A stretch of 51,587 nucleotides of DNA, taken from the NCBI GenBank assembly GCA_050184295.1, contig JBFXAM010000020.1:1-51587 (forward strand), given 5' to 3'. Under the pieces are notes generated by a model. That model was not told where the DNA came from and did no database searches. It saw only the letters and a program-made list of their open reading frames with translations. Shown here piece by piece: positions 16,950 through 25,906 of this stretch. Every line of letters starts with the position of its first letter. The first letter of the stretch is position 1. Origin of the DNA: JBFXAM01 sp050184295 (GTDB lineage Bacteria > Planctomycetota > Phycisphaerae > UBA1845 > Fen-1342). A program made the translations under genes and the position numbers.

Positions 16950-17351
16950 TCACACCCCGATCCAGCGTTCGGCCAGTCGATATCCGAGCCACACCGCCAT
17001 GAAGCCGAGCGTGACGCTCAGCAGCATGTTCATCATCGCCCGTAAGCCCTGCCCCTCGTTGACCATCGAGAACGACTCCCATCCGAGGGATGAGAACGTC
17101 GTGAATCCGCCGAGGATTCCGACCGTGAGCCCGACGCGGTATTCCATCCGGATCGGGATGCGCTCGGCGAACAGCATGTTGAGCACGCCGATCGCGAAGC
17201 AGCCGATCACATTGACGGCCAACGTTCCGATCGGAAACGTGCCTTTCGTGAGCGCTTGACCCCAGCCCTGCACCAGATAGCGCAGCAGGGAGCCCAGAGC
17301 GCCGCCGGCCATCACGAGCGTGAACTTGTTGAGCAGGACATCTTTGATCAT
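16950..17351 (-). CDS. crcB: Fluoride channel CrcB/Fluc
   Basis: 133 residues from ATG 17351 (MIKDVLLNKFTLVMAGGALGSLLRYLVQGW). It is a small four-helix membrane protein that works as a dual-topology dimer and lets fluoride out of the cell. Family marks are GGALGSLLRY, the pore Asn block GTLAVNVIGCFAIG, and GGFTTFSSLGWE with the phenylalanines lining the path. The codons before ATG stay in frame with the tail of a universal stress protein without any stop, so an in-frame fusion to that broken gene is possible. I saw no fluoride riboswitch in front. Confidence 0.9.
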   Translation of the reverse strand: MIKDVLLNKFTLVMAGGALGSLLRYLVQGWGQALTKGTFPIGTLAVNVIGCFAIGVLNMLFAERIPIRMEYRVGLTVGILGGFTTFSSLGWESFSMVNEGQGLRAMMNMLLSVTLGFMAVWLGYRLAERWIGV

Positions 17352-17788
17352 GCGCAGGTTCCACTCCGTCGAATGAACGATCAGGACGGCGCACGGCGCG
17401 TGGTCCATGATGCGATCCGTCGTCGATCCGATCAGCCAGTGCTTGACCGGGCTGCCGCCGCGACGCCCCAGGGCCGGCAGGCCGTGGCGGTCCTCGTCAG
17501 ATCGTGTCGGTCCGCGTCGGCGATCCGCGTGAGCAGCTCGGCGGCGTGCCCAATCTGCGTGCGAAACGTGCAGTCCACGCCCGCCCGTTTGGTCTCCTGC
17601 TTGCACCGGCCGATCGCTTTGCCGAGCGGGCCGTCGGCCTCGCGGAGCGTTTCGCCCACCTCCAGCTCGGCGGGCTCCGGCGCGCGCTCGGCGGTGAGCG
17701 CCAGAACCTCGCCGTCGCTTTGCTTCGCGAGCGTGAACGCCGCCTTCAGCGCGCGTTTCGAAGATTCAGACCCGCCGAATCCGACCAC
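17352..17788 (-). pseudogene. Universal stress protein (UspA), frameshifted by a 20-base duplication
   Basis: The N-terminal part from GTG 17788 (VVGFGGSESSKRALKAAFTLAKQSDGEVLALTAERAPEPAE...RTQIGHAAELLTRIADADRHDL) is UspA-like. The C-terminal part (GRRGGSPVKHWLIGSTTDRIMDHAPCAVLIVHSTEW) carries the nucleotide-binding end but is in another frame. Between them an imperfect 20-base tandem repeat (copies at 17478-17492 and 17498-17512) restores a normal frame if one copy is removed. The C-terminal part then runs without stop into CrcB. No functional Usp can be made unless the frame is shifted. Confidence 0.75.
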
Positions 17789-17948
17789 AAGCCGATTGTA
17801 CCTGTCGCGAAGCTCCTACAGCGGCCGGCTGGCGATCGGCGTGCGTGCTTGCCCGCATCCCGCCGTTCCGCCGGGTCGCGGTGCGCCCCGCAGAATTGGT
17901 TGGCGATCCACGTCGGCACGCCGACGCTGGCGATGGCTCCGCGACGTC

Positions 17949-18165
17949 ATGAGTAGGGTAATCGGTGGAATCACCGACACCCTGGCCGCCGGCGACATCA
18001 CCCTCGCGGCACGGATCCTCTGGCTGGCACTGAAGTTGGCGTGGCAGGAGGGCGTCGCGGCGCTGAGTCGGGCGTGGCTCGAAGCGAAGCGTTTCTTCAT
18101 TGGAACCGCGCAGATCATGTGGTTCAGTGCGCTGGCCGCGGCGCAGCACATCACGCTGGGGTGGC
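17949..18165 (+). pseudogene. Phage tape-measure-like fragment
   Basis: The frame from ATG 17949 reads SRVIGGITDTLAAGDITLAARILWLALKLAWQEGVAALSRAWLEAKRFFIGTAQIMWFSALAAAQ. This has the Trp/Ala-rich amphipathic pattern of phage tail tape-measure segments. Only about 70 residues remain before the frame enters unrelated RHS-like sequence. No ribosome site is evident. Confidence 0.5.
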
Positions 18166-18194
18166 GTAGGCGTTCTCGCCCGCGAACTCCAATC

Positions 18195-18660
18195 GTCGCC
18201 CGGATCGAGACCACGGCGGCCGGGCTGTCGACGACGTACACGTATGATGTCGACGGCCCGGAGGACGGCGACGACCAGACCCACAACAACTACGACCCGA
18301 ACTACGCGGAAGGCGAGAAGCCCACGCGGACGGTGAGCGACGTCTACTACGCCAACGCCCACTGCTCGAACATCATCATCCGCGACGCGGAAGACCTCGA
18401 CGCCAAGAATCAGCAGATCGCCCGCGGCCTCGCGCTGTATTACGCCAGCAACGGCATGCCCTGGCGGGCGGTCTGGGAAACCGGGTCCGACGACGGCGGC
18501 GGCGGGTATGATGAGCACGTGAAGACCGCCGCCGTCGAGTTCCGGTACGACAGCCTGCGCGGGCGCTACCTCCGCCGCGCCGTCGATCCGAACGGCAATT
18601 ACGTTCCCATCGAAACCGGCATATGGACCGACTACACCGGCGGCGGAACGGGTGATACGG
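18195..18660 (+). pseudogene. RHS/YD-like fragment fused to the tape-measure piece
   Basis: It continues the same frame: ETTAAGLSTTYTYDVDGPEDGDDQTHNNYDPNYAEGEKPTRTVSDVYYANAHCSNIIIRDAEDLDAKNQQIARGLALYYAS... then AVEFRYDSLRGRYLRRAVDPNGNYVPI. The FRYDSLRGRYL piece resembles YD/RHS repeats. The segment begins and ends without domain borders. The promoter of the following kinase gene lies just past it. Confidence 0.5.
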
Positions 18661-18703
18661 GCGTTCCGCACGGTTCCATGCATGTATCTCGGTGGTGCTC
18701 CAC

Positions 18704-18709
18704 TACAAT
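18704..18709 (+). promoter_or_regulatory. -10 element TACAAT before the kinase gene
   Basis: TACAAT, 38 bases before the kinase ATG at 18748. The same hexamer precedes mdh and the SDR gene. No convincing -35 was seen. Confidence 0.4.
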
Positions 18710-18747
18710 CCGCGAGCGTATCTCTGGATTGGAAGGATCCCGGGCCG

Positions 18748-21700
18748 ATGCACACTCCCGACGATCGACACACGCCCCGCAACTCCACTAACCAGTCGGA
18801 CGACACACGCGACTCACCGCCGCGGGCGGCTTCCACCGCACCGGCGTCGGCGAGCGCCCGATCTGGCACGAGCCCGACGGGCGGCGCGGTACCGTCGCAG
18901 GATGGCGGTTCTGCGGCGGACAACCGCGAAGCCTCGGCGCCGACAGCGCTCTCTGGCGGCGGCGCGACCGCGGTCGGCGGTGCGAAGACGGAGCGGCCTG
19001 GCGAAGTCATCGGGCGCTACAGGCTCCTTCAGCAGCTTGGCGAAGGCGGCTTCGGCATCGTGTGGATGGCGGAACAGAAAACACCGGTCCGCCGCCGCGT
19101 TGCGCTCAAGATCATCAAGCTGGGGATGGACACGCAGCAGGTCATCGCGCGGTTTGAGGCGGAGCGTCAGGCGCTCGCGATGATGGATCACCCGCACATC
19201 GCGAAGGTGCTGGACGCAGGCGCGACGGAAACCGGCCGGCCTTACTTTGTCATGGACCTCGTGCAAGGCGTGCCGATCACCGACTATTGCGATCAGCGGA
19301 ACATGCCATTCCGTGAGCGCCTGAAGCTGTTTGTGCACGTTTGCAGCGCCGTACAACACGCCCATCAGAAGGGCATCATCCACCGCGACCTCAAGCCCAG
19401 CAACGTGCTCGTCACCGAGGTCGACGACCAGCCGACCCCGAAGGTGATCGACTTCGGCATCGCCAAGGCGACGCAGGCGCGCCTGACCGAGCAGACCGTT
19501 TTCACGGAGATCGGCCAGTTCATCGGCACGCCCGCGTACATGTCGCCGGAACAAGCCGATCCGATCGGCGTGGACATCGACACGCGCAGCGACATCTACT
19601 CGCTCGGCGTGCTGCTCTACCAGTTGCTGACGGGCGTGACGCCGTTCGATCCCCGGGCGCTGCGGGCGGCCGCGTTGGACGAGCTCAAGCGGATCATCCG
19701 CGAAGACGATCCGCCCCGACCGAGCACGCGGCTGAGCAGCCTGGGCGCGGAGCGGGACACCGTCGCCCGGCAGCGCGCCACCGAGCCGCACCGGCTGCGC
19801 ACGCTGCTGCGCGGCGACCTCGACTGGATCATCATGAAGGCGCTCGAAAAGGACCGGGCGCGCCGCTACGACACGGCGGACGGGCTGGCGCTGGACATCG
19901 AGCGCTATCTCCGCGGGGACGCGGTGGACGCGGCACCGCCGAGCGCCGCGTACCGGGCGCGGAAGTTTGTTCGCCGGAACAGGGGGCTGGTCAGCGCGAT
20001 GGCGGCGGTGGCGGCGGCGCTGCTGATCGGCATTGCGGGGTTCGCGTGGCAGGCGGCGGTCGCACGGGTGCAGCGCGACCGCGCGGTCGATGCGGAGCAG
20101 CAGATCGCGAAACGTGCCCGGGAGCTCGAGAGCGTCGCGGAGTTTCAGGCGGAGATGTTGAGCCAGATTGACGCCGCCGACGCGGGTGCGCGCCTGATGA
20201 CCAACATCCGCGGGAAGTTCTCCACGGCGCTCGAGAAGATCGGCGGCGCGCCGGACGAGCGCGCGGCGCGCGCGGAGTCGTTCGGACGCGACCTCGCGAT
20301 GGTGAACGCGACCGACACGGCGGCGGACATGATCGACGGCATCATCCTGAAGCCGGCGATCGCGGCGATCGACAAGCGCTTCGCGGAGCAGCCGCTCATC
20401 GATGCGACGCTGCGGACAAAACTGGCGGGGCAGTATCGCACGCTCGGGCTGAGCGATCCGGCATTGCTGCTCGCGCAGCAGGCGCTCGCGACGCGCGAGC
20501 GGCAACTCGGCGCGACGCATCCGGATACGCTCGTATCGCTGGCGGCGGCCGCCGACTTGCTGGCGCGCGTCGGCCGTCTGGACGAAGCCGAGGCCGCGTA
20601 CCGAAAAGTCTTTGACGAGCGCGTGCGGTTGTTCGGCGAGAACGACGAGCGGACACTGCGCGCCATGGCCAACCTCGGCAACCACTACCGCGCCGCGGGC
20701 CGGCCGAACGACGCCGAACCGCTGCTCCGGACGGCGCTCGAAAGAGAACGCCGCGCTCTCGGCGACAAGCATCGCAGTACGCTGATTACGATGAACACGC
20801 TCGGCTACCTCTGTATGACGCAGGGCAAGTATGCCGAAGCCGCGGCGCTCTGGCGCGAGGCCTACGAGACCGGCCGGGCCGCGTTCGGCGATGACGACCG
20901 CGACGTGATGGTATGGATGGCGAACCTGGGCGCGGCGTTGCGCGACCAGGGGGATCTCGCGGGCGCGGAGCCGTATCTTCGCCGCTCCATGGAAGAGCAT
21001 CGACGCGTGTACGGCGAGGACCACCCCGGCACGATTCTCTCCATGGGGATCCTGACGACGCTGCTGATGTCGCGCGGCTCTTTGGACGAAGGCGAGCTGC
21101 TGTGTCGAGACGCGATCGCGCGGGCGGTTCGTGTACTCGGCCCCGAGCATCCCGTGACGCTCCAGGAGCAGTCACGCCTGGGCGTGATCCTGCTCCGGAT
21201 GAACCGGCTCGCCGAGGCCGAAGCCGTGACGCGACGAGTACTGGAGGCGCAGCGGCGCATTCGGGGCGCGATGCACGCGGAAGCGATCAGCGCCGCCGGG
21301 GCCGTCGGCAGCGTGCTGGAGAACCAGGGGCGCTACGCCGAAGCCGAAACGCTCGTGCGCGAGGCACTCGACGCCGCGCGGCACACGCTCGGGAACGAGC
21401 ATCGCGACACGCTGATGCTGGTGTTCCGGCTCGGCGGGCTGCTGCTGCGCCAGAATCGGCTCAACGAGGCTGAGCCGCTGATTCGCGCGGCGGCCGACGC
21501 GCGGCGGCGAATCGCCGGCGAGGACCATCCGGAAACGCTGATCACGCTGACCAACCTCGCGCGGCTCCTCGATCTGCAAGGTCGGCTGGATGAGGCGGAG
21601 GCGCTTTATCGCGAAGTGATGGAAAAATACAAGCGCGTGCTCGGCGCGGACCGTCCGGACACGCTGGCCGCGATCTCCAATCTCGCCGGCACACTTCGCA

Positions 21701-22077
21701 AGCTGAAGCGGCCGGCGGAAGCCGAGCCGCTGTACCGCGAGGCGCTTGCCGGTTTCGAGCGCATCCATGGCGACGAGCATGCGTATACGGCAATGGTTCG
21801 CGATCTGCTCGGCCGAGCACTGACCGATCTCGAGCGGTACGCCGATGCGGAGATGCAACTGGCGGCCGCCCAGCGCGTCGGCACAAAGTCGGAAGGCTTG
21901 TCCGCAACCTGGCGGCGGCAGAACCTGGAGGCGCTCGTCAGGCTGTACGAGGCGTGGGACCAGGCCGAGCCGGACAGCGCCCGCGCGGCGAAGACGGCGG
22001 AGTGGAAGGCGAAGCTGGACGAATTCAAGGCGTCGACGCAGCCGGCGGCGGCGTCCGGCGCGGCGCCACGACCGTAG
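18748..22077 (+). CDS. Membrane Ser/Thr protein kinase with TPR ectodomain
   Basis: 1109 residues from ATG 18748 (GGAAGGA upstream). A disordered N-terminus of about 85 residues is followed by a complete PknB-type kinase: glycine loop GEGGFG (98-103), VALK with Lys121, HRDLKPSN (212-219), DFG (235-237) and GTPAYMSPEQ. All catalytic residues are present. A single membrane helix lies at about 413-436 (VSAMAAVAAALLIGIAGFAW). The remaining 650 residues hold about ten kinesin-light-chain-like TPRs with repeated HP-x-TL and L-x-EAE motifs. This layout, a cytoplasmic kinase with an extracytoplasmic TPR sensor, is frequent in Planctomycetota. The substrate is unknown. A TACAAT box lies upstream. Confidence 0.92.
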   Translation: MHTPDDRHTPRNSTNQSDDTRDSPPRAASTAPASASARSGTSPTGGAVPSQDGGSAADNREASAPTALSGGGATAVGGAKTERPGEVIGRYRLLQQLGEGGFGIVWMAEQKTPVRRRVALKIIKLGMDTQQVIARFEAERQALAMMDHPHIAKVLDAGATETGRPYFVMDLVQGVPITDYCDQRNMPFRERLKLFVHVCSAVQHAHQKGIIHRDLKPSNVLVTEVDDQPTPKVIDFGIAKATQARLTEQTVFTEIGQFIGTPAYMSPEQADPIGVDIDTRSDIYSLGVLLYQLLTGVTPFDPRALRAAALDELKRIIREDDPPRPSTRLSSLGAERDTVARQRATEPHRLRTLLRGDLDWIIMKALEKDRARRYDTADGLALDIERYLRGDAVDAAPPSAAYRARKFVRRNRGLVSAMAAVAAALLIGIAGFAWQAAVARVQRDRAVDAEQQIAKRARELESVAEFQAEMLSQIDAADAGARLMTNIRGKFSTALEKIGGAPDERAARAESFGRDLAMVNATDTAADMIDGIILKPAIAAIDKRFAEQPLIDATLRTKLAGQYRTLGLSDPALLLAQQALATRERQLGATHPDTLVSLAAAADLLARVGRLDEAEAAYRKVFDERVRLFGENDERTLRAMANLGNHYRAAGRPNDAEPLLRTALERERRALGDKHRSTLITMNTLGYLCMTQGKYAEAAALWREAYETGRAAFGDDDRDVMVWMANLGAALRDQGDLAGAEPYLRRSMEEHRRVYGEDHPGTILSMGILTTLLMSRGSLDEGELLCRDAIARAVRVLGPEHPVTLQEQSRLGVILLRMNRLAEAEAVTRRVLEAQRRIRGAMHAEAISAAGAVGSVLENQGRYAEAETLVREALDAARHTLGNEHRDTLMLVFRLGGLLLRQNRLNEAEPLIRAAADARRRIAGEDHPETLITLTNLARLLDLQGRLDEAEALYREVMEKYKRVLGADRPDTLAAISNLAGTLRKLKRPAEAEPLYREALAGFERIHGDEHAYTAMVRDLLGRALTDLERYADAEMQLAAAQRVGTKSEGLSATWRRQNLEALVRLYEAWDQAEPDSARAAKTAEWKAKLDEFKASTQPAAASGAAPRP

Positions 22078-22208
22078 CTCGAACCGGATCGCCGGCAGCG
22101 TGCGAAGCCGGCCGTCCCCGATCGCGACCCGCGTGCAGCGCCCGGCGCCGGGCGGGTGACGGGGCGATGAGCGCGGCCGGCGCCTCCCGCGCAACGGCCT
22201 TCCGCGCG

Positions 22209-22214
22209 TATCAT
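22209..22214 (+). promoter_or_regulatory. -10 element TATCAT; likely leaderless transcript
   Basis: TATCAT ends eight bases before the M48 ATG at 22223, so transcription would start at or next to the start codon. The downstream bases CTCCCGCC are shared with the box before the SDR gene. Confidence 0.45.
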
Positions 22215-22222
22215 CTCCCGCC

Positions 22223-23716
22223 ATGTACCTCATTGTGATCGCGGTGCTGTCGATCGTGCTGGCGATTCAGCGGCCGGCGGATGCGTGGATCGTGCTGCGC
22301 GCGCCGGCGGCGGTCGGCGGCGCCCTCGCACTCGCGACGCTGGTGCCGTTCGCACTCGCCGCCTGGATCAATCGCCGGGCGATGCACCTTCTGGAGACGC
22401 ACACCGACGACCCCGGCGTCGCGCAGGTTTTCTTCGGGCGGTGGATGGCGATCACCCAGGGCCTCATCGGCGGGCTGCACGCCGCCGTCCTGCTCGGCAC
22501 CACCTGGCTCGCGTACTGCCGGCAGACACCGGTGATCGGCGAGTGGCTCGTGTTGCCGAGCGCGCTGGCGGCCGGGCCTTTCGTACTCACGATCGTGCTC
22601 GTGTGGCTGGCGGTGTATCCGATCGACCGCGCGATCCGGCAGATCGCCGTCGAGGTCTACCTGTTCCGCGGGCGGCCGGTGCGGCCCGTGTGGCCGATCG
22701 GACGCTACCTGGCGTACAACCTCCGGCACCAGGTGCTGTTCGTGCTCGTGCCGCTGCTCATGCTGCTCGCGGCGCGCGACGTGATCGACTATTACGAAGC
22801 GGCGCTTCGCCGGGTGATGCCCTATGCGTATCTCCCCGATCTGTTGCTGGGTGCGGCGGCGGTGTTCGTGGCGGTCGTCGCACCCGAACTGTTGCGGCAC
22901 ATCTGGGTAACGCAGTCGCTGCCCGAAGGGCCGTTGCGCGACAAGTTGCAGCGCTTGTGCACCAAGCTCCGGATGCGCTGCCGCGACATCCTCGTTTGGC
23001 GCTCCGGCGGGATGATCGTGAACGCCGCCGTGATGGGAGTGGTGGCGCCGCTGCGCTATGTGCTGATCACCGACGCCATGCTGGAACAGATGGACGACAC
23101 GAAGATCGAGGCCGTCTTCGGGCACGAAGCCGGCCACGTGAAGCGCCATCACATCCTCTTTTTCCTCCTGTATGGTCTCATCAGCGGATGCGTCGTGACG
23201 ATCGCGTCGATCCAGTCGCGACACCTGGACGCGTTCGCCGCCCAAGTGCTCATTGCCGGCGTGGGGCTGCTGCTGGCGGTCAAGTGGTTCGTCCTCTTCG
23301 GCTGGGTGTCGCGGCGCTTCGAGCGGCAGGCGGACGTCTTCGGCGTGCGCACGCTGGCCCTCGCAGGCGTGCCCTGCGACGCGCCGTGTGCCATTCACCA
23401 ACCCGCGATGCCCGCCGCCGCGCCGCGCAACGCGCTTTGTGCGACCGCGGCGCACCTGTTCGGCGAGACGCTGAACGAGGTCGCGCTGCTGAATGGAATC
23501 CCGCCCGAGGCGCCGAGCTGGCGGCACTCGTCGATCGCGTCGCGCTCTCGTTTTGTGCAGGCGCTCGCGGCGGACCCGCGGGCGGCAGCGCGTTTCGAAC
23601 GAAAGCTGGCGCTGATCAAGTCGGTGATCTTCGCCGTTGCGCTGGCGATGACCGTCTGGGCGGCGTGGGAAATGCGCGTGTGGAAAGTGGTCGAGTCGCT
23701 CTGGGCGGCGCGCTGA
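22223..23716 (+). CDS. M48-family membrane zinc metallopeptidase
   Basis: 497 residues. Six or more membrane segments surround a zinc peptidase site: HEAGH (His301, Glu302, His305) in KIEAVFGHEAGHVKRHH, and the third ligand Glu367 in RRFERQADVFG. This is the HtpX/Ste24 pattern. It is longer than HtpX (about 290 residues), with an extra N-terminal membrane domain that resembles eukaryotic Ste24 proteases in placement. A segment with several Cys (VPCDAPCAIHQPAMPAAAPRNALCATAAH, about 376-404) follows the zinc site. It likely works in membrane protein quality control (family inference). Start ATG 22223 has no ribosome site, in line with a leaderless message. Confidence 0.85.
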   Translation: MYLIVIAVLSIVLAIQRPADAWIVLRAPAAVGGALALATLVPFALAAWINRRAMHLLETHTDDPGVAQVFFGRWMAITQGLIGGLHAAVLLGTTWLAYCRQTPVIGEWLVLPSALAAGPFVLTIVLVWLAVYPIDRAIRQIAVEVYLFRGRPVRPVWPIGRYLAYNLRHQVLFVLVPLLMLLAARDVIDYYEAALRRVMPYAYLPDLLLGAAAVFVAVVAPELLRHIWVTQSLPEGPLRDKLQRLCTKLRMRCRDILVWRSGGMIVNAAVMGVVAPLRYVLITDAMLEQMDDTKIEAVFGHEAGHVKRHHILFFLLYGLISGCVVTIASIQSRHLDAFAAQVLIAGVGLLLAVKWFVLFGWVSRRFERQADVFGVRTLALAGVPCDAPCAIHQPAMPAAAPRNALCATAAHLFGETLNEVALLNGIPPEAPSWRHSSIASRSRFVQALAADPRAAARFERKLALIKSVIFAVALAMTVWAAWEMRVWKVVESLWAAR

Positions 23717-23738
23717 CGCGCACGCTTTGGCAGCCCCC

Positions 23739-24533
23739 CTACTCCGCCGACAGCGTCGCGAGGTCGTCCGGTTCGGCCTCGCCGGAAACAAACCGCCGCA
23801 CGTGCTCCTCGGCGCTGGCGGCGAGCTGTTGCGGCTTGCCGTCGGCGATGAAGCGGCCGTCGTACAGCATGAGGATGCGGTCGCCGACTTCGTTGGCGAG
23901 CTTCATGTCGTGCGTCACCACGATGCTCGTGACCTCGAACTCCTCTTGCAGATGTCGAACCAGCTTGTTGATCACGTCGCTGCGCTGCGGATCGAGACCG
24001 GCGGTCGGTTCGTCATAAAGAATCACCGCCGGCGGCGGCTCGATCGCGATGCCGCGCGCGATCGCCACGCGCTTCTTCTCGCCGCCGGAGAGATCGGCCG
24101 GGCGTTTGTGCTCGAAACCGCGCAGACCCACGATTTCGAGCCGGCGGTGCACGATCTCGGCGACGCGTTTGCGATCGAGCCGCCCGGTCGCATTCTGCAC
24201 CATCGGAAACGCGACGTTGTCGAAAACCGTCATCGAGTCGAAGAGCGCGTTGAGCTGAAAGACAAAGCTGATCCGGCGGCGGACCGCGACCATGGCGCGC
24301 TCGCCGAGCTGGTCGATCCGCTGTCCGTCGAAGTAGACCTCGCCGCGATCGGGCCGGAGCAGCCCGACGATGTGCTTGAGGAGCACGCTCTTTCCGGTGC
24401 CGGAGCGGCCGATGATGACGGTCGAACGGCCGCGCTCGATCATCAAGTCGATGTCGCGCAGCACGTGCTGGGCGCCGAACGCCTTGCTGACCTTGCGGAG
24501 TTCGATGATCGGCGAATCGTTGGCGGTCGGCAC
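23739..24533 (-). CDS. ABC transporter ATPase, MlaF/Ttg2A type
   Basis: 264 residues from GTG 24533. Walker A GRSGTGKS (Lys48), signature LSGGEKKR, Walker B AVILYDEPTAGLDP and the switch His in VVTHD are all present. The pattern GRSGTGKSVLLKHIVGLL...FQLNALFDSMTVFDNVAFPM is typical of MlaF, the ATPase of the phospholipid/lipid-asymmetry importer. The permease (MlaE) and MCE-domain protein (MlaD) usually next to it are not in the window, so the substrate is a family inference. It converges on the M48 gene with 22 bases between the stops. Confidence 0.88.
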   Translation of the reverse strand: MPTANDSPIIELRKVSKAFGAQHVLRDIDLMIERGRSTVIIGRSGTGKSVLLKHIVGLLRPDRGEVYFDGQRIDQLGERAMVAVRRRISFVFQLNALFDSMTVFDNVAFPMVQNATGRLDRKRVAEIVHRRLEIVGLRGFEHKRPADLSGGEKKRVAIARGIAIEPPPAVILYDEPTAGLDPQRSDVINKLVRHLQEEFEVTSIVVTHDMKLANEVGDRILMLYDGRFIADGKPQQLAASAEEHVRRFVSGEAEPDDLATLSAE

Positions 24534-24647
24534 GGGGCCTCGACGGGTTGCGGCGCCGGTTTACGGGCAAGCTCCGTCCGTTCGCACAGGCGGCGGACGC
24601 GCGACGCGCCTTAAGCGTACGCGTTCCGCCGCACGGGGCAAGCGCCG

Positions 24648-24677
24648 CCGCGCGACAGACGGCGAGCTGTCGCGCGG
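24648..24677. promoter_or_regulatory. Perfect 11-base inverted repeat upstream of mdh
   Basis: CCGCGCGACAG and CTGTCGCGCGG are separated by eight bases (ACGGCGAG). It lies in the divergent mlaF-like/mdh gap, about 68 bases before the mdh -10 box. It could be an operator; no T tract follows that would suggest a terminator. Confidence 0.45.
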
Positions 24678-24744
24678 GAGCGCGCCCTTCCCGACCCGCA
24701 CCGTGGGTGTCTGGCGTGCGCTCGCAGCGCCGGCCCGCGCGGGT

Positions 24745-24750
24745 TACAAT
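24745..24750 (+). promoter_or_regulatory. -10 element TACAAT before mdh
   Basis: GGGTTACAAT precedes mdh; the box ends 67 bases before the ATG. No clear -35 element. Confidence 0.5.
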
Positions 24751-24817
24751 TTTTACGAATATCCACCGCTTCCGGCGTCCGTCCGGGGGCGCGCACTCTT
24801 GCCGGGAGCAGACCATC

Positions 24818-25756
24818 ATGCGCAGAGCCAAGATTACAGTCATCGGGGCGGGCAACGTGGGCGCGACCTGTGCCCATTGGGCGGCGGCCCGCGAATTGGG
24901 CGACATCGTGCTGGTCGACATCATCGAGGGCATGCCGCAAGGCAAGGCGCTTGATCTCTACGAATCGTCGCCGGTCGTCGGCTTCGATTCGCGGATCGTC
25001 GGCACAAACGGGTATGACGAGACGGCGGATAGCGACATCGTCATCATCACTTCGGGCATCGCACGCAAGCCGGGCATGAGCCGCGACCAATTGCTTGAGA
25101 CGAACACGAAGATCGTCGCCGAGGTGACAGCGAAGGCCGCCGCTCGAAGCCCCAACGCGGTCCTGATTGTCGTAAGCAACCCGCTCGACGCAATGGTCTA
25201 CGTCGCGTGGAAGACCTCGAAGTTCCCCGCCCAGCGCGTGCTCGGACAAGCGGGCGTGCTTGACGTCGCCCGTTATTCCGCCTTCATCGCCGAGGCCGTC
25301 GGTTGCAGCGTCCGCGACGTCAGCGCGCTGCTGATGGGCGGCCACGGCGACGACATGGTCCCGCTGCCGCGCTTCACCAGCGTCGGCGGCATCCCGCTCA
25401 CGCAGCTCCTGCCCGCGGACCAGATTGAGAAGATCGTGCAGCGCGCCCGCGTCGGCGGCGCCGAGATCGTCAACCTGCTGAAAACCGGCAGCGCCTATTA
25501 CGCCCCCTCGGCCGCCACCGTCGCGATGGCCGAGTCGATCATTCGCGACCAGCGCCGCGTGCTGCCCTGCGCCGCGTACTGCGACAAGGAATACGGCGTC
25601 GGCGGGTATTTCGTCGGCGTGCCGTGCGTGCTGGGCCGCAACGGGATGGAGCGGGTGTTGGAGGTGCAGCTCGACGCGAAGGAGCGCGACATGTTCGGTT
25701 CGAGTGTGGCGCATGTGAAAGAGCTGTGCGCCGTGGCACAGAAGTTCCTCGGATAA
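24818..25756 (+). CDS. mdh: Malate dehydrogenase (LDH-like class)
   Basis: 312 residues from ATG 24818, with GGGAG nine bases upstream. It interconverts malate and oxaloacetate with NAD in the TCA cycle. Visible features are the dinucleotide motif VIGAGNVGATCAHWAA, the acidic residue after strand 2 (IVLVDIIEGMPQGKALDL), the substrate loop with arginines (GIARKPGMSRDQLLETN), VSNPLDAMVYVAW, and the catalytic block GVLDVARYSAFIA...LLMGGHGDDMVPL containing Asp and His. The length fits the family (about 310). Confidence 0.95.
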   Translation: MRRAKITVIGAGNVGATCAHWAAARELGDIVLVDIIEGMPQGKALDLYESSPVVGFDSRIVGTNGYDETADSDIVIITSGIARKPGMSRDQLLETNTKIVAEVTAKAAARSPNAVLIVVSNPLDAMVYVAWKTSKFPAQRVLGQAGVLDVARYSAFIAEAVGCSVRDVSALLMGGHGDDMVPLPRFTSVGGIPLTQLLPADQIEKIVQRARVGGAEIVNLLKTGSAYYAPSAATVAMAESIIRDQRRVLPCAAYCDKEYGVGGYFVGVPCVLGRNGMERVLEVQLDAKERDMFGSSVAHVKELCAVAQKFLG

Positions 25757-25813
25757 GACCGCGCGTCCGGTGCGTCCTGCGTGGCGTGCCCCGCGTGGCA
25801 CGCGCCCTGTGGG

Positions 25814-25834
25814 GCACCGGCTCTCAGCCGGTGC
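25814..25834. repeat. REP-like palindrome between mdh and the YHS gene
   Basis: GCACCGGCT and AGCCGGTGC are nine-base perfect arms around CTC. It shares the core of the palindrome at 5886-5904. Confidence 0.7.
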
Positions 25835-25906
25835 TCGCGATCGGCCTTGCGGCAGCGCGCGAGCTGCGCGTGGCGTCCCGGTGTGGATCATTCGGGAGTG
25901 AGTCTC

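Noticed and set aside
16950..17351. Fluoride riboswitch ahead of crcB
   Set aside because: The upstream bases are the coding tail of the universal stress gene; no crcB-motif conserved loop was found by eye.
18814..21150. 778-codon minus-strand frame
   Set aside because: Antisense to the kinase-TPR gene; the composition is the mirror of coding GC-rich DNA.
22211..23791. 526-codon minus-strand frame
   Set aside because: Antisense to the M48 peptidase with HEAGH; no recognisable domains.
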